Below are positions 1-6,751 of a stretch of 9,094 bases of DNA, piece by piece (the stretch's first letter is position 1; every line of letters begins with the position of its first letter). A program made the position numbers and the translations under genes. This DNA comes from Synergistales bacterium. Its GTDB lineage: Bacteria > Synergistota > Synergistia > Synergistales > 79-D21. Under the pieces are notes generated by a model. The model saw only the letters and a program-made list of their open reading frames with translations, did not search any database and was not told the DNA's origin. The stretch lies in the NCBI GenBank assembly GCA_015657435.1, contig JADLKH010000004.1, positions 8,712 through 17,805 of the forward strand, in the 5' to 3' direction.

Positions 1-84
1 GATGACCTCGAGCCCAAAGAGCCGAACCAGGGCTTCATACCCGGCCGGCCTTAAACCTGGAGCGGAAAAACCTTTTCCAGTCAT
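1..84 (-). CDS. 5' end of an unrecognised minus-strand gene (partial, runs off the left edge)
   Basis: On the minus strand an ATG at 84-82 opens a frame that stays open for 28 codons to the first base of the window. The peptide starts MTGKGFSAPG and ends in GYEALVRLFGLEVI. The start is supported by a strong ribosome binding site: GGAGG at 93-89, four bases before the ATG. A consensus -10 box lies about 40 bases upstream, giving the expected order of promoter, short leader and start. It follows the DUF364 gene on the same strand after 136 AT-rich bases, so it may be read from its own promoter. I do not recognise the family from 28 residues. The N-terminus is neither hydrophobic enough for a signal peptide nor rich in any known motif. 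Confidence is moderate that this is a gene, and there is none about its function. Confidence 0.55.
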   Translation of the reverse strand, partial: MTGKGFSAPGLRPAGYEALVRLFGLEVI

Positions 85-88
85 GGTC

Positions 89-93
89 CCTCC
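89..93 (-). promoter_or_regulatory. Ribosome binding site of the partial left-edge gene
   Basis: On the minus strand GGAGG lies four bases upstream of the ATG at 84. It is the main reason to accept the truncated frame at the left edge as a real gene start. Confidence 0.5.
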
Positions 94-122
94 GGAAAAA
101 CAACGATGGATTTGGAAAAACC

Positions 123-128
123 ATTATA
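123..128 (-). promoter_or_regulatory. Probable -10 box for the partial left-edge gene
   Basis: Read on the minus strand, bases 128-123 are TATAAT, an exact match to the sigma-70 -10 consensus, inside an AT-rich spacer (about 100-220) that contrasts with the GC-rich surroundings. A transcript starting about seven bases further on would have a leader of roughly 30 bases before the ATG at 84. No good -35 box sits 16-18 bases upstream; that position holds only T-rich sequence. Promoter use is therefore inferred from one element and the context. Confidence 0.4.
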
Positions 129-220
129 TTTTACTCTTTATTGGGAAAAATAGTTATATCAGAAAAATTGTTACAAGGCGAACAAAAGCGTTATATTTAG
201 TCCTTAAAAAGGAAAAACAA

Positions 221-979
221 TTACGCAATCCGGAGGTTCACCTTCCGGCCGAGGGGCCCGAAGCTTCGCGTCCCCCCCGCCTCGCTCACCACCCGCAGCA
301 GCCGGTCCGGGTCCGTGAAGCGCCGACCGCAAAGCAGCGTCACGCCCCTCTCCCGGAAGACTTCCGGCGTCAGGGGCGTCGACGGCCCCATCACGCAGAT
401 CTCCCGGGCGCGTCCCGAGAGGACAACCAGGCCGTCGAAAGTGCCGTTCAGCAGGCTCGTGGCGGTCAGGATGACCACGTCGCACTTCGGCAGCAGATCC
501 TGCTCCAGGCTCGTCTCGGTGATCCCTTCTTCCTCCGGCCTGCCGTCGTCGAAAACGACGCACCGGTCCGCGTAGGGCCGGATCCGTTCCAGCACGGGGG
601 CCATGTCGCCGACCATGCCCACCCGATCCTGCGGGCTGATGCGAAGCAGCCTTACGAGGTCGTCGTTCGAAGCCTCCGCGGGCCCTTCCCACTGGAAGAG
701 CGCGTTGAGCGCCGCCAGCCCGATGGACGCTTCCACGATGCCGGAGGAACGCAGCAGGGGAACGACCTCGCGGACCTTTTTCCCGGCAAGCGTCCCGGCA
801 TAGGGGAGGATGGAGCAGCCACCCTTGTCCAGGAGATGCCGCAGCATCGCCCCCACCCCCGTTTTTCCGGATTCGAGCCTCACGGCGGTATAGCCCAGTC
901 CGACCCGGACGTCGGCGACCCGCTCCTCCCCGGCCAGGGAAAGTCCGTGTTCGACAAGGGCCTCGACAATCGGCGTCAT
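221..979 (-). CDS. DUF4213/DUF364 domain protein (Rossmann-like, putative metal-chelating)
   Basis: This 252-residue protein matches the two-part architecture of the DUF364 family. The N-terminal part (about residues 1-95) looks like DUF4213: a GLGYTAVRL strand near 27-35, an ILPYAGTLAGKKV region near 57-69, and SIGLAALNAL near 85-94. The C-terminal part (about 105-252) is the Rossmann-like DUF364 domain, with DVVILTATSLLNGT at 167-180, VMGPSTPLTPE at 196-206 and GVTLL plus a closing FTDPDRLLRVVSEAGG segment. From structural work on a Desulfitobacterium member, the family is described as an enolase-N-terminal-like fold plus a Rossmann-like domain with a suggested heavy-metal chelation role; no reaction is established. 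The start at 979 is chosen because GGAGG (991-987) lies seven bases before it. A longer frame from 1072 would add 31 residues that run through a palindromic repeat. It lies on the opposite strand to the transport operon, and a link to that operon is not shown. Confidence 0.85.
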   Translation of the reverse strand: MTPIVEALVEHGLSLAGEERVADVRVGLGYTAVRLESGKTGVGAMLRHLLDKGGCSILPYAGTLAGKKVREVVPLLRSSGIVEASIGLAALNALFQWEGPAEASNDDLVRLLRISPQDRVGMVGDMAPVLERIRPYADRCVVFDDGRPEEEGITETSLEQDLLPKCDVVILTATSLLNGTFDGLVVLSGRAREICVMGPSTPLTPEVFRERGVTLLCGRRFTDPDRLLRVVSEAGGTRSFGPLGRKVNLRIA

Positions 980-986
980 GTTCTCC

Positions 987-991
987 CCTCC
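987..991 (-). promoter_or_regulatory. Ribosome binding site fixing the DUF364 start
   Basis: Minus-strand GGAGG within a longer purine run (993-983) lies seven bases before the ATG at 979. This favours the 252-residue protein over the 283-residue frame that opens at 1072. Confidence 0.6.
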
Positions 992-1035
992 CTCGAAATG
1001 GCAGGTTCCCTCAAAACTATATCCGAATAAGGCAA

Positions 1036-1066
1036 ACCCGGGGTTCAAACCGGGGTCAGGTCCTGA
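1036..1066. repeat. Short palindromic segment resembling a REP-type repeat fragment
   Basis: Two adjacent inverted repeats occur here. The first has a five-base stem, CCCGG (1037-1041) and CCGGG (1050-1054), around an eight-base loop. The second is TCAGG (1056-1060) and CCTGA (1062-1066) around one base. ACCCGGGGT and ACCGGGGT also form near-direct copies. The string GGGGTCAGGTCCTGAATTC resembles a short motif I associate with repeats near REP-associated tyrosine transposases in many bacterial genomes. That is a resemblance from memory, not an alignment, and no transposase gene lies in the window. Confidence 0.35.
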
Positions 1067-1381
1067 ATTCACGCATCCGGAAAACGTCCTTCTTCGTGCG
1101 CGCCGTACCCCACGGATGAGTCCGGAGAAATCCCTTCGGTCAACGACAACGACGCTTTCTCATCGGCGACGACCACGCTTCCTCCGAAAGAGCGGAGCCA
1201 TCCGGAAGCGGAAATCTCGCCTCGTTCGTCAATTCCGGCTTGTCGACCTCCGATCGCTTCGGGGAGCTCCCATCCAATCCCCCTTTCGCCGCATACAACG
1301 CCTTGCCCGGACGAGACCCGTCCCCGGAGCGACTTGATAGGTCCCTTAGGCCTTACGGAAAAATCCGTCGCCCCGAGAGAA

Positions 1382-1439
1382 TTGACAAGGGGTAAAAATC
1401 GTGAGAGACTTTTTATATCAAGAAAATCATTTTCACGAT
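1382..1439 (+). promoter_or_regulatory. Candidate promoter and operator region of the IclR-led operon
   Basis: TTGACA at 1382-1387 is an exact -35 consensus, but the best -10-like sequence (TATATC at 1414-1419) is 26 bases away. The hexamer at the proper 17-base spacing (1405-1410) matches only three of six positions, so a regulator-dependent or different promoter is possible. A perfect seven-base inverted repeat, ATCGTGA (1398-1404) and TCACGAT (1433-1439), with 28 bases between, overlaps this region. A second pair, TAAAAA (1393-1398) and TTTTTA (1410-1415), is nested within it. IclR regulators bind palindromes and often control their own operon, so an operator here is reasonable but inferred. 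Confidence 0.35.
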
Positions 1440-1515
1440 GTAAAAGTAAAAAACAAGTGAAACCGCTTCGCCGCTTTTTCAACGCAAAACTCTTGGAAAA
1501 AACGGGGGCATCCTC

Positions 1516-2310
1516 ATGGAGACGCGAACCGGCATGGAAACGGAAGAACTCGCGGGAAACGGACAGATCAAGTCTGTGGAAAAGGCCATCAAGCTTCTGG
1601 GCATCTTTGACGCGAACCATAAACATTTAACCTATTCGGAAATTTGCCTTTTGTCCAAGATGCCCGTGGGCAGCGTCTATCGCTTCCTGTTGACCCTCAA
1701 CAAGTGCGGGTTCCTGGATTACGACACTTCGACCAAAAAATACAGTCTGGGGCCAAAAATCATCTACCTGGGAAACCTGGCGACGGAATCGATCGATTTG
1801 GTGAAGATCGCGCATCCCTTCATGGAAGAGATCCGACGAATAACAAACGAAACCGTTTCCTTGTTCATCCGCCGTGACTTCAAAAAAATATGCATCTGCA
1901 AAGTTGAAAGCGAACACTCGATCCGGTATTCGTCCCGGGTGGGGGAAATGGTCTATCTGCATGGGGGCGCTTCCGGAAAGGTCTTGATGTCCACTTTCTC
2001 GAAAAACGAATTGGATCGTTATGAAAAAGAAGAAGGGTTCAAAAGCCTGACGAGCACAACCCTTACAAAGAGATCTCAAGTGGAGGAAGCGCTGAGAAAA
2101 ACCAGGGAGGACGGATACGCGATCAGCTCCGCGGAACGGTCCGAGAATTCGGCCGGCATAGGAGTTCCGATATTTGACTGCAACAAGAAAGCCGTTGCCT
2201 GCCTGAACATTACCCTGCCGTCGGACCGATACGACCAGACCAAGATTCCCGAATGGATCGACCTGCTCAAAAAAGCGGGCCTCGAAATCTCCAGAAGAAA
2301 CGGCTATTAG
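1516..2310 (+). CDS. IclR-family transcriptional regulator
   Basis: This 264-residue protein has the full IclR layout and length. An N-terminal winged helix-turn-helix spans about residues 17-80 (IKSVEKAIKLLGIF, then LTYSEICLLSKMPVGSVYRFLLTL as helix-turn-helix, then GFLDYD as the wing). The C-terminal effector domain spans about 95-258, with SRVGEMVYLHGGASGKVLMS at 140-159 matching the family's ligand-pocket signature and ENSAGIGVPIFD later on. IclR proteins bind small organic acids and repress or activate nearby catabolic genes. The start is uncertain: the ATG at 1516 has a G-run eight bases upstream, and an in-frame ATG at 1534 is the alternative; both keep the DNA-binding domain. It is the first gene of the plus-strand cluster and ends 41 bases before the transport genes, so it probably regulates them. 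Its GC (about 50% in a sampled line) is lower than in the downstream genes. Confidence 0.93.
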   Translation: METRTGMETEELAGNGQIKSVEKAIKLLGIFDANHKHLTYSEICLLSKMPVGSVYRFLLTLNKCGFLDYDTSTKKYSLGPKIIYLGNLATESIDLVKIAHPFMEEIRRITNETVSLFIRRDFKKICICKVESEHSIRYSSRVGEMVYLHGGASGKVLMSTFSKNELDRYEKEEGFKSLTSTTLTKRSQVEEALRKTREDGYAISSAERSENSAGIGVPIFDCNKKAVACLNITLPSDRYDQTKIPEWIDLLKKAGLEISRRNGY

Positions 2311-2340
2311 TGCATCAAGGAATAGAAGCCATCATTAAAG

Positions 2341-2346
2341 GGAGGG
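2341..2346 (+). promoter_or_regulatory. Ribosome binding site deciding the TAXI protein start
   Basis: GGAGGG lies five bases before GTG at 2352 and eight before TTG at 2355. It excludes the upstream ATG at 2253, which lies inside the IclR gene. Confidence 0.6.
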
Positions 2347-2351
2347 TGTTC

Positions 2352-3335
2352 GTGTTGAGTAAAAGCGGGGCATTAGGAAAATTCATACTTTCATTGCTTA
2401 TCGTTCCGGCATTGTTCGGCCTGCTTGCGGGACCGGCACTGGCGGCAGGTCAGCAGGTCAGCCTGTCGATCGGCTCGGGAACTTCCGGCGGCGCTTTCTA
2501 CATGGTTGGCGCCGCCCTGGCACAGGTCGTCCAGAAACATGAACCCAATATCCTCATGAACAGCGAGGCGACTGGCGGGACCAGCGAAAACATCAAGTTG
2601 GTCGTGAACAAGGACACGGATATCGGCATGGGGATGGCCGACGATATCGTGGCGGCCTATGAGGGACGACGCGCATACGAGAACAAGCCTGCGAAAAACC
2701 TCAGGGTGCTGATGTCGGGCCAGACCAATACGTTCCACGTCATCACGCTTGCCAAGTCGGACATCAAGAAATTGAGCGACATCCGCGGGAAGAGAGTCAG
2801 TCTCGGCCCAGCCGGCGCGCCGTTTTTCGGTCCCGACATGCTGGAACAGGTCGTAGGGCTCAAGAAAGGCGTCGATTACAAGGGACAATATCTCGGCCAT
2901 GACCAGGCCGCCGATGCGCTCGCGAACGGCGACATCGACGTGCTGATCGCAACCCTGGCCTATCCTTCCGCCGCCTATTCCAACCTGGCCATGACCCATG
3001 AGCTTCGCTTCATTGAGTTCGACGCGAAGGACATGAAGATCGTCAAGGAAAAATTCCCGTTCTGGAGGGACTCCGTGATTCCCAAGGGGACCTACAAGAA
3101 TGCGAAGGCGATCCGCACTCCCGCAGTTCCCGTCTGGCTCTTCACCGACAAGGACCAGGATCCCGACGTGATTTACCGGGTCGTGAAGGCGATCGTCGAA
3201 AACTCGAAGGAACTGGGAAAGATCCACCCGGATGCCGGCAAATACCAGTTGAAGACCGCCGTCAAGGGAATCAACCTCCCCCTGCACCCCGGAGCCGAAA
3301 AATACTTCAAGGAAAAGGGCGTCCTGGGGAAATAG
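2352..3335 (+). CDS. TAXI-family TRAP transporter solute-binding protein
   Basis: This is the periplasmic binding protein of a tripartite ATP-independent (TRAP) importer of the TAXI type: it captures the substrate and delivers it to the membrane component. From the GTG start it has 327 residues, normal for the family. A signal peptide is clear: a short basic start, a hydrophobic core (FILSLLIVPALFGLLAG, about 11-27) and an ALA cleavage motif at 29-31. The mature protein opens with the TAXI hallmark SLSIGSGTSGGAFYMVGAAL, followed by EATGGTSENIKLV and by DIRGKRVSLGPAGAPFF in the middle. The GTG at 2352 is chosen because GGAGGG lies five bases before it; TTG at 2355 is equally possible. A reading from 2253 would overlap the IclR gene and bury the signal peptide. 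The first TRAP permease follows after 105 bases. TAXI substrates are mostly unknown, so none is assigned from the protein alone. Confidence 0.95.
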   Translation: MLSKSGALGKFILSLLIVPALFGLLAGPALAAGQQVSLSIGSGTSGGAFYMVGAALAQVVQKHEPNILMNSEATGGTSENIKLVVNKDTDIGMGMADDIVAAYEGRRAYENKPAKNLRVLMSGQTNTFHVITLAKSDIKKLSDIRGKRVSLGPAGAPFFGPDMLEQVVGLKKGVDYKGQYLGHDQAADALANGDIDVLIATLAYPSAAYSNLAMTHELRFIEFDAKDMKIVKEKFPFWRDSVIPKGTYKNAKAIRTPAVPVWLFTDKDQDPDVIYRVVKAIVENSKELGKIHPDAGKYQLKTAVKGINLPLHPGAEKYFKEKGVLGK

Positions 3336-3344
3336 GCGAACACC

Positions 3345-3372
3345 GAGGCGGAGAGGGCAACCTCTCCGCCTC
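3345..3372 (+). other. Strong stem-loop between the binding-protein and permease genes
   Basis: A perfect 12-base-pair stem (3345-3356 with 3361-3372) is closed by the four-base loop GCAA, a GNRA-type tetraloop. It begins ten bases after the binding-protein stop. No T-run follows, so it is not a classical intrinsic terminator. In this position such hairpins usually protect the 3' end of the upstream message or thin out read-through, letting the binding protein be made in excess over the membrane part. Confidence 0.7.
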
Positions 3373-3440
3373 TCGAAACTCGCTTCGGAAACGAAAAGTC
3401 CGGATTTTCACATAACCGATAAAGGGAAGGATAACGACCG

Positions 3441-5339
3441 ATGCCAGGACCAAGCAATTTTGCCGAAAACGAAAAAAAAGCGCTGCAATGGCTGCTGCTG
3501 TTCATCGGAGTCGCGATGAGCTGCTTCCATCTCTACGCCACGACGACCGGCACGGTTAGCCTGATGATCCAAAGGGAAGTCCACCTTGGACTGGCGATCG
3601 TGATTGCCGCTCTCGTCGGCTGGTCGAAACAGAGCGAGAAAGAAAAAACCGGGTGGGTCATGCGGCTGTCATCGGTTGCAATAATCATCATTGCAGCTGT
3701 TGCAACAATCTACCTGATCTCCATCGACGAAGACATCGTTTTCCATCTTGGGGAGCCAACCAGGCTGGAAATCATTCTTGCGACCCTGCTGGTGCTCAGC
3801 CTCCTGGAGATGACCCGGAGGGTGATGGGCTGGACCATGCCGATCATCGCCATCATCGCGATCCTCTACGCCTTTTTCGGCAAACTCATGCCGGGCGGGC
3901 TGGCGCATCGCGGATATGGCTTTGAACGGCTGGCAAGCTATCTTTTCCTATCTGACGATGGAGTCTACGGTGTCCCGATCGGCGTCTCTTCCACCGTCGT
4001 CATCATGTTCATCATCTTCGGATCCTTCCTGCAGAACTCCGGAGCCGGAAAAGTCTTCAAGGACGGCGCTTTCGCCCTTTTCGGGCGTGTCCGCGGCGGC
4101 CCTGCGAAGATCGCCGTCTTCACGAGCGCGCTTTTCGGCACGATAAACGGGAGCGCCATCGCCAATGTCGTGACGACCGGCACCTTTACGATTCCCCTGA
4201 TGAAGAGCGTCGGATACGAGCCGCATTTCGCCGGAGCGGTCGAAGCGGTCGCTTCGACCGGAGGCCAGATCATGCCTCCGATCATGGGCGCTGCCGCTTT
4301 CATCATGGCCCAGGTTCTGGGGATTCCCTATTCCGACGTCGCGATCGCCGCAATCATCCCTGCCGCCCTGTATTTCTACATGTGCTTTGTCGTCGTGCAC
4401 CTGCAGGCGGTCAAAAGCGGGATGAGGGCCTACTCTGCTTCGGAACTGCCTCGATTCAGAGACGTCATGGCCGAAGGCTGGCACGTCATCATCACCCTTG
4501 CGGCTCTTTTCTACATGCTGCTCGGAATGAAGCTCACCCCGAACAAAACCGCCCTTTACTGCTGCGGGGTCAGTGTTCTGTTGAGCTGGTTCTCCAAAAA
4601 CGACAAGATGACCCTGAAGGTGATCATCCGCACCCTGAAGGAAGCGGCGGAAGATGTCGTTTCCGTCGCCCTTGCCTGCGGCACGGCGGGAATCATCATC
4701 GGCGTTCTCGGCCTGACGGGCCTCGGACTGAAACTGTCTTCCCTTCTGGTCCTCTGGTCCGGCGGCAACCTGATCATCCTCATGGTCCTCACCATGATCA
4801 CGGGGTTCGTCCTCGGGATGGGCCTTCCAACGACGGGCGTCTACATCATCCTGAGCGTCCTCGCCGCCCCCGCGCTGGTCAACATGGGGGTCGGCCCTCT
4901 TAGCGCCCATTTCTTCGTGTTTTATTACGGAGTCCTGGCCGCGATCACTCCCCCCGTGGCCCTGGCTTCCTATGCCGGTGCCGGAATCGCCGGGGCGAAC
5001 TACATGAAAACCGGTTGGGAAGCGGTCAAACTCGGATCTGCAGGCTTCCTGGTGCCCTTCATCTTTGTTTTCGCCCCTGCGATTCTGATGCAGGGCTCGG
5101 CCTCAGAGATCGCCCATGTCACCTTCACCGCCTTCCTCGGGGTCACCGCACTTTCGATGAGCCTGCAGGGCTACCCGGCCAAAGGGCTCCTTTCGCGTGT
5201 CCTGCTCGGGATCAGCGCCCTTTTGCTGCTTGACCCCGGCTTGATGACCGATATCGCCGGAGCGGTCCTGGTCGCCGGGGTCCTGATTGCGGACCGAGTC
5301 CTAAAAAAACGTGAAGCCAAAGTGACCGTCGAGGAATAG
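3441..5339 (+). CDS. TRAP transporter 4TM/12TM fusion permease (first copy)
   Basis: This 632-residue inner-membrane protein joins the small DctQ-like and large DctM-like TRAP subunits in one chain, as is usual for TAXI systems. It is expected to import the substrate with a sodium or proton gradient. The first roughly 145 residues hold membrane segments near 17-36, 49-61, 77-94 and 110-146. The DctM-like part carries the motif FGTINGSAIANVVTTGTF (232-249), then GAVEAVASTGGQIMPPIMGA (265-284), and a C-terminal half with GMGLPTTGVYIILS and AAITPPVALASYAGAGIAG, the second inverted repeat of this transporter fold. Further membrane segments follow to residue 620, and the protein ends in a charged tail. 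A GGAAGG lies ten bases before the ATG. It follows the binding protein after the stem-loop and ends four bases before the MmgE/PrpD gene, so it is co-transcribed with it. It is paired with the binding protein at 2352. Confidence 0.95.
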   Translation: MPGPSNFAENEKKALQWLLLFIGVAMSCFHLYATTTGTVSLMIQREVHLGLAIVIAALVGWSKQSEKEKTGWVMRLSSVAIIIIAAVATIYLISIDEDIVFHLGEPTRLEIILATLLVLSLLEMTRRVMGWTMPIIAIIAILYAFFGKLMPGGLAHRGYGFERLASYLFLSDDGVYGVPIGVSSTVVIMFIIFGSFLQNSGAGKVFKDGAFALFGRVRGGPAKIAVFTSALFGTINGSAIANVVTTGTFTIPLMKSVGYEPHFAGAVEAVASTGGQIMPPIMGAAAFIMAQVLGIPYSDVAIAAIIPAALYFYMCFVVVHLQAVKSGMRAYSASELPRFRDVMAEGWHVIITLAALFYMLLGMKLTPNKTALYCCGVSVLLSWFSKNDKMTLKVIIRTLKEAAEDVVSVALACGTAGIIIGVLGLTGLGLKLSSLLVLWSGGNLIILMVLTMITGFVLGMGLPTTGVYIILSVLAAPALVNMGVGPLSAHFFVFYYGVLAAITPPVALASYAGAGIAGANYMKTGWEAVKLGSAGFLVPFIFVFAPAILMQGSASEIAHVTFTAFLGVTALSMSLQGYPAKGLLSRVLLGISALLLLDPGLMTDIAGAVLVAGVLIADRVLKKREAKVTVEE

Positions 5340-5343
5340 GGCG

Positions 5344-6720
5344 ATGAAAACCATGGGGATGGCCGGACAACTTGCCGATTTTATCGAGGGACTGAATTTC
5401 GACACCCTCCCGGGAGAGGTCGTCGAACAGGCGAAAAAATGTCTTCTTGACAGCCTCGGCAACCTCCTCGCGGGGAAGAATTCCGAGTCGACTCCAAAGA
5501 TCGTCGCGATCGCGAAGTCGCACACCGATGATCCGAGAAGCACGATTCCAGGCTTTGGGAAAGCTTCAGTCGAAGCGGCGGCATTCGCCAACTCCGTCAT
5601 GATGCGCGCCCTCGATCTCGATGATGGGCACCGCTACGCGATGGGCCACCCCGGAAGCGTCCTGATACCCGCCGCGCTGGCTTCCGCAGAGGCATGCAAA
5701 GCCTCCGGCCGTGAAGTGATCACCGCCCTGACCGCCGCCTACGAGGTTTATTCCAGGCTGGGGACGGTGATCAACCCGCAATCCTACAGGGAACGCGGTT
5801 TTGAATCGACCGGAATCTGCGGTGCCGTCGCGGCTGCGGCTCTTGGGGCAAAACTTGCCGGACTCGACGCCGTGAAGACGAAGAACGCGCTGGGCATCGC
5901 AGGCCTTTTTGCAGGAGGACTGATCGAATACCAGAACGACGGATCTTCCGGGAAGGTCCTTTGCCCCGGTTGGGCCCTGTCCGGCGGCTTAAGGGCAATG
6001 GAGCTCGCAAGGGCCGGTTTCACGGGCCCCGAGTGGATTTTCGAAGGAAAAAACGGTTTCTTCCAGGCCTTCGGGGTGAACCCGAATACCGATTATGCGC
6101 TGGAGGGACTCGGTACGCGCCACGGGATCATGGACACCTATTTCAAGGTACACGGCTGCATGCGGGGACTGCACCCTTCAGTGGACGGAGCGATTGCCCT
6201 CCGGCCGCACCTTGGGGATTCTCTCGATTTGCTCAAAGAGCTGCGGGTCAGGACGACTCCCTTCGTGAAGCGGCTGGACCGACCGTTTCCGTCCACGGCC
6301 GAAGCGGCCCAGGGCAACCTGAGGTTCGTTCTGGCCGTGGCCCTCAAACATGGGAAGGTCAACCACGAGACGCTCGGCTGCAGCCTGCTCGACGAAAAGA
6401 TCGAGAAGATCGCCGACAGGATCGCAGTCGCCCTGGACGACGAATGCATCCGGTACGTTTCGGAAAACCCCAGTCACTGGGGCGCCGCCGAAGTGGAGCT
6501 TTTGACCTCCAAAGGGGAACTTTTCAGGGAATGGGTTCCGCTGGCGACGGGAGAACCGGAACGTCCTCTCGGATGGGACGGCCTCGAAGCGAAATTCGAG
6601 GAGCTGGTTGCGAAAACCGATTTTGCCCTCCATTCGCACCGCCTCGTCCAGGCCGTAAGGAATTTCGAATCACCGGCTTCAATCGAAGAGATCTTCGAGA
6701 TTTTCGGCACAGCCCGCTGA
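5344..6720 (+). CDS. MmgE/PrpD family protein (2-methylcitrate dehydratase / cis-aconitate decarboxylase superfamily)
   Basis: The 458-residue length is normal for this cytoplasmic family, whose known members include 2-methylcitrate dehydratase (PrpD), cis-aconitate decarboxylase and iminodisuccinate epimerase. The all-helical N-terminal domain begins LADFIEGLNFDTLPGEVVEQAK. Motifs seen are NSVMMRALDLDDGHRYAMGHPG (83-104, with Asp93 and His102), the GSSGK loop (Lys204) leading to PGWALSGGLRAMELARAGFTGP, and YFKVHGCMRGLHPSVDG (266-282, with Lys268, His270 and His277). These fit the active-site positions of the family. One expected residue differs: the segment that usually reads RGFH-x-T is RGFEST here, with Glu154 in place of His. 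The exact reaction is therefore open. The gene starts four bases after the permease stop, with GAGG nine bases before the ATG inside the permease tail, and is followed 31 bases later by a PrpF-type isomerase. This indicates one operon for taking up and rearranging an organic acid. Confidence 0.92.
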   Translation: MKTMGMAGQLADFIEGLNFDTLPGEVVEQAKKCLLDSLGNLLAGKNSESTPKIVAIAKSHTDDPRSTIPGFGKASVEAAAFANSVMMRALDLDDGHRYAMGHPGSVLIPAALASAEACKASGREVITALTAAYEVYSRLGTVINPQSYRERGFESTGICGAVAAAALGAKLAGLDAVKTKNALGIAGLFAGGLIEYQNDGSSGKVLCPGWALSGGLRAMELARAGFTGPEWIFEGKNGFFQAFGVNPNTDYALEGLGTRHGIMDTYFKVHGCMRGLHPSVDGAIALRPHLGDSLDLLKELRVRTTPFVKRLDRPFPSTAEAAQGNLRFVLAVALKHGKVNHETLGCSLLDEKIEKIADRIAVALDDECIRYVSENPSHWGAAEVELLTSKGELFREWVPLATGEPERPLGWDGLEAKFEELVAKTDFALHSHRLVQAVRNFESPASIEEIFEIFGTAR

Positions 6721-6751
6721 CGGGCGACGCCATCGTTGGGGAGGAATCATC

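Larger units (their letters stand above)
980..1515. other. Long gap between the DUF364 gene and the IclR gene
   Basis: This gap of about 535 bases separates genes pointing away from each other, so it should carry the control regions of both. Bases 1036-1066 hold a palindromic repeat-like segment. Bases 1073-1330 are GC-rich and open in several frames, but no frame has a ribosome binding site, a recognisable motif or a sensible end, so I annotate no gene. Bases 1380-1500 are AT-rich, with a TTGACA box and inverted repeats that look like the control region of the IclR-led operon. Confidence 0.6.

Noticed and set aside
201..213. TCCTT-AAA-AAGGA inverted repeat as a terminator of the DUF364 gene
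   Set aside because: The stem is only five bases of weak composition, and on the minus strand the T-run precedes rather than follows it.
2..1030. A 342-codon plus-strand frame across the DUF364 gene
   Set aside because: It runs antisense to the DUF364 frame, has a low-complexity shadow composition, and its first part crosses the AT-rich spacer and the minus-strand gene start.
1037..1054. A GGGTTCAAACC string resembling a tRNA T-arm
   Set aside because: The flanking bases do not form a five-base stem around a seven-base T-loop, and no acceptor, D or anticodon arms are found upstream.
1069..1626. A 185-codon minus-strand frame over the gap and the IclR start
   Set aside because: It overlaps the operon control region and the IclR DNA-binding domain, has no ribosome binding site that I can see, and has no family signature.
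2391..3287. A 298-codon minus-strand frame opposite the TAXI protein gene
   Set aside because: It is an antisense shadow; the plus strand carries a signal peptide and the TAXI motifs.
3345..3372. The strong hairpin as an intrinsic terminator
   Set aside because: No T-run follows the stem, and the next gene belongs to the same transporter, so full termination is unlikely.
3948..4910. A 320-codon minus-strand frame opposite the first permease
   Set aside because: It is Asp/Arg/His-rich antisense shadow of a membrane-protein gene.
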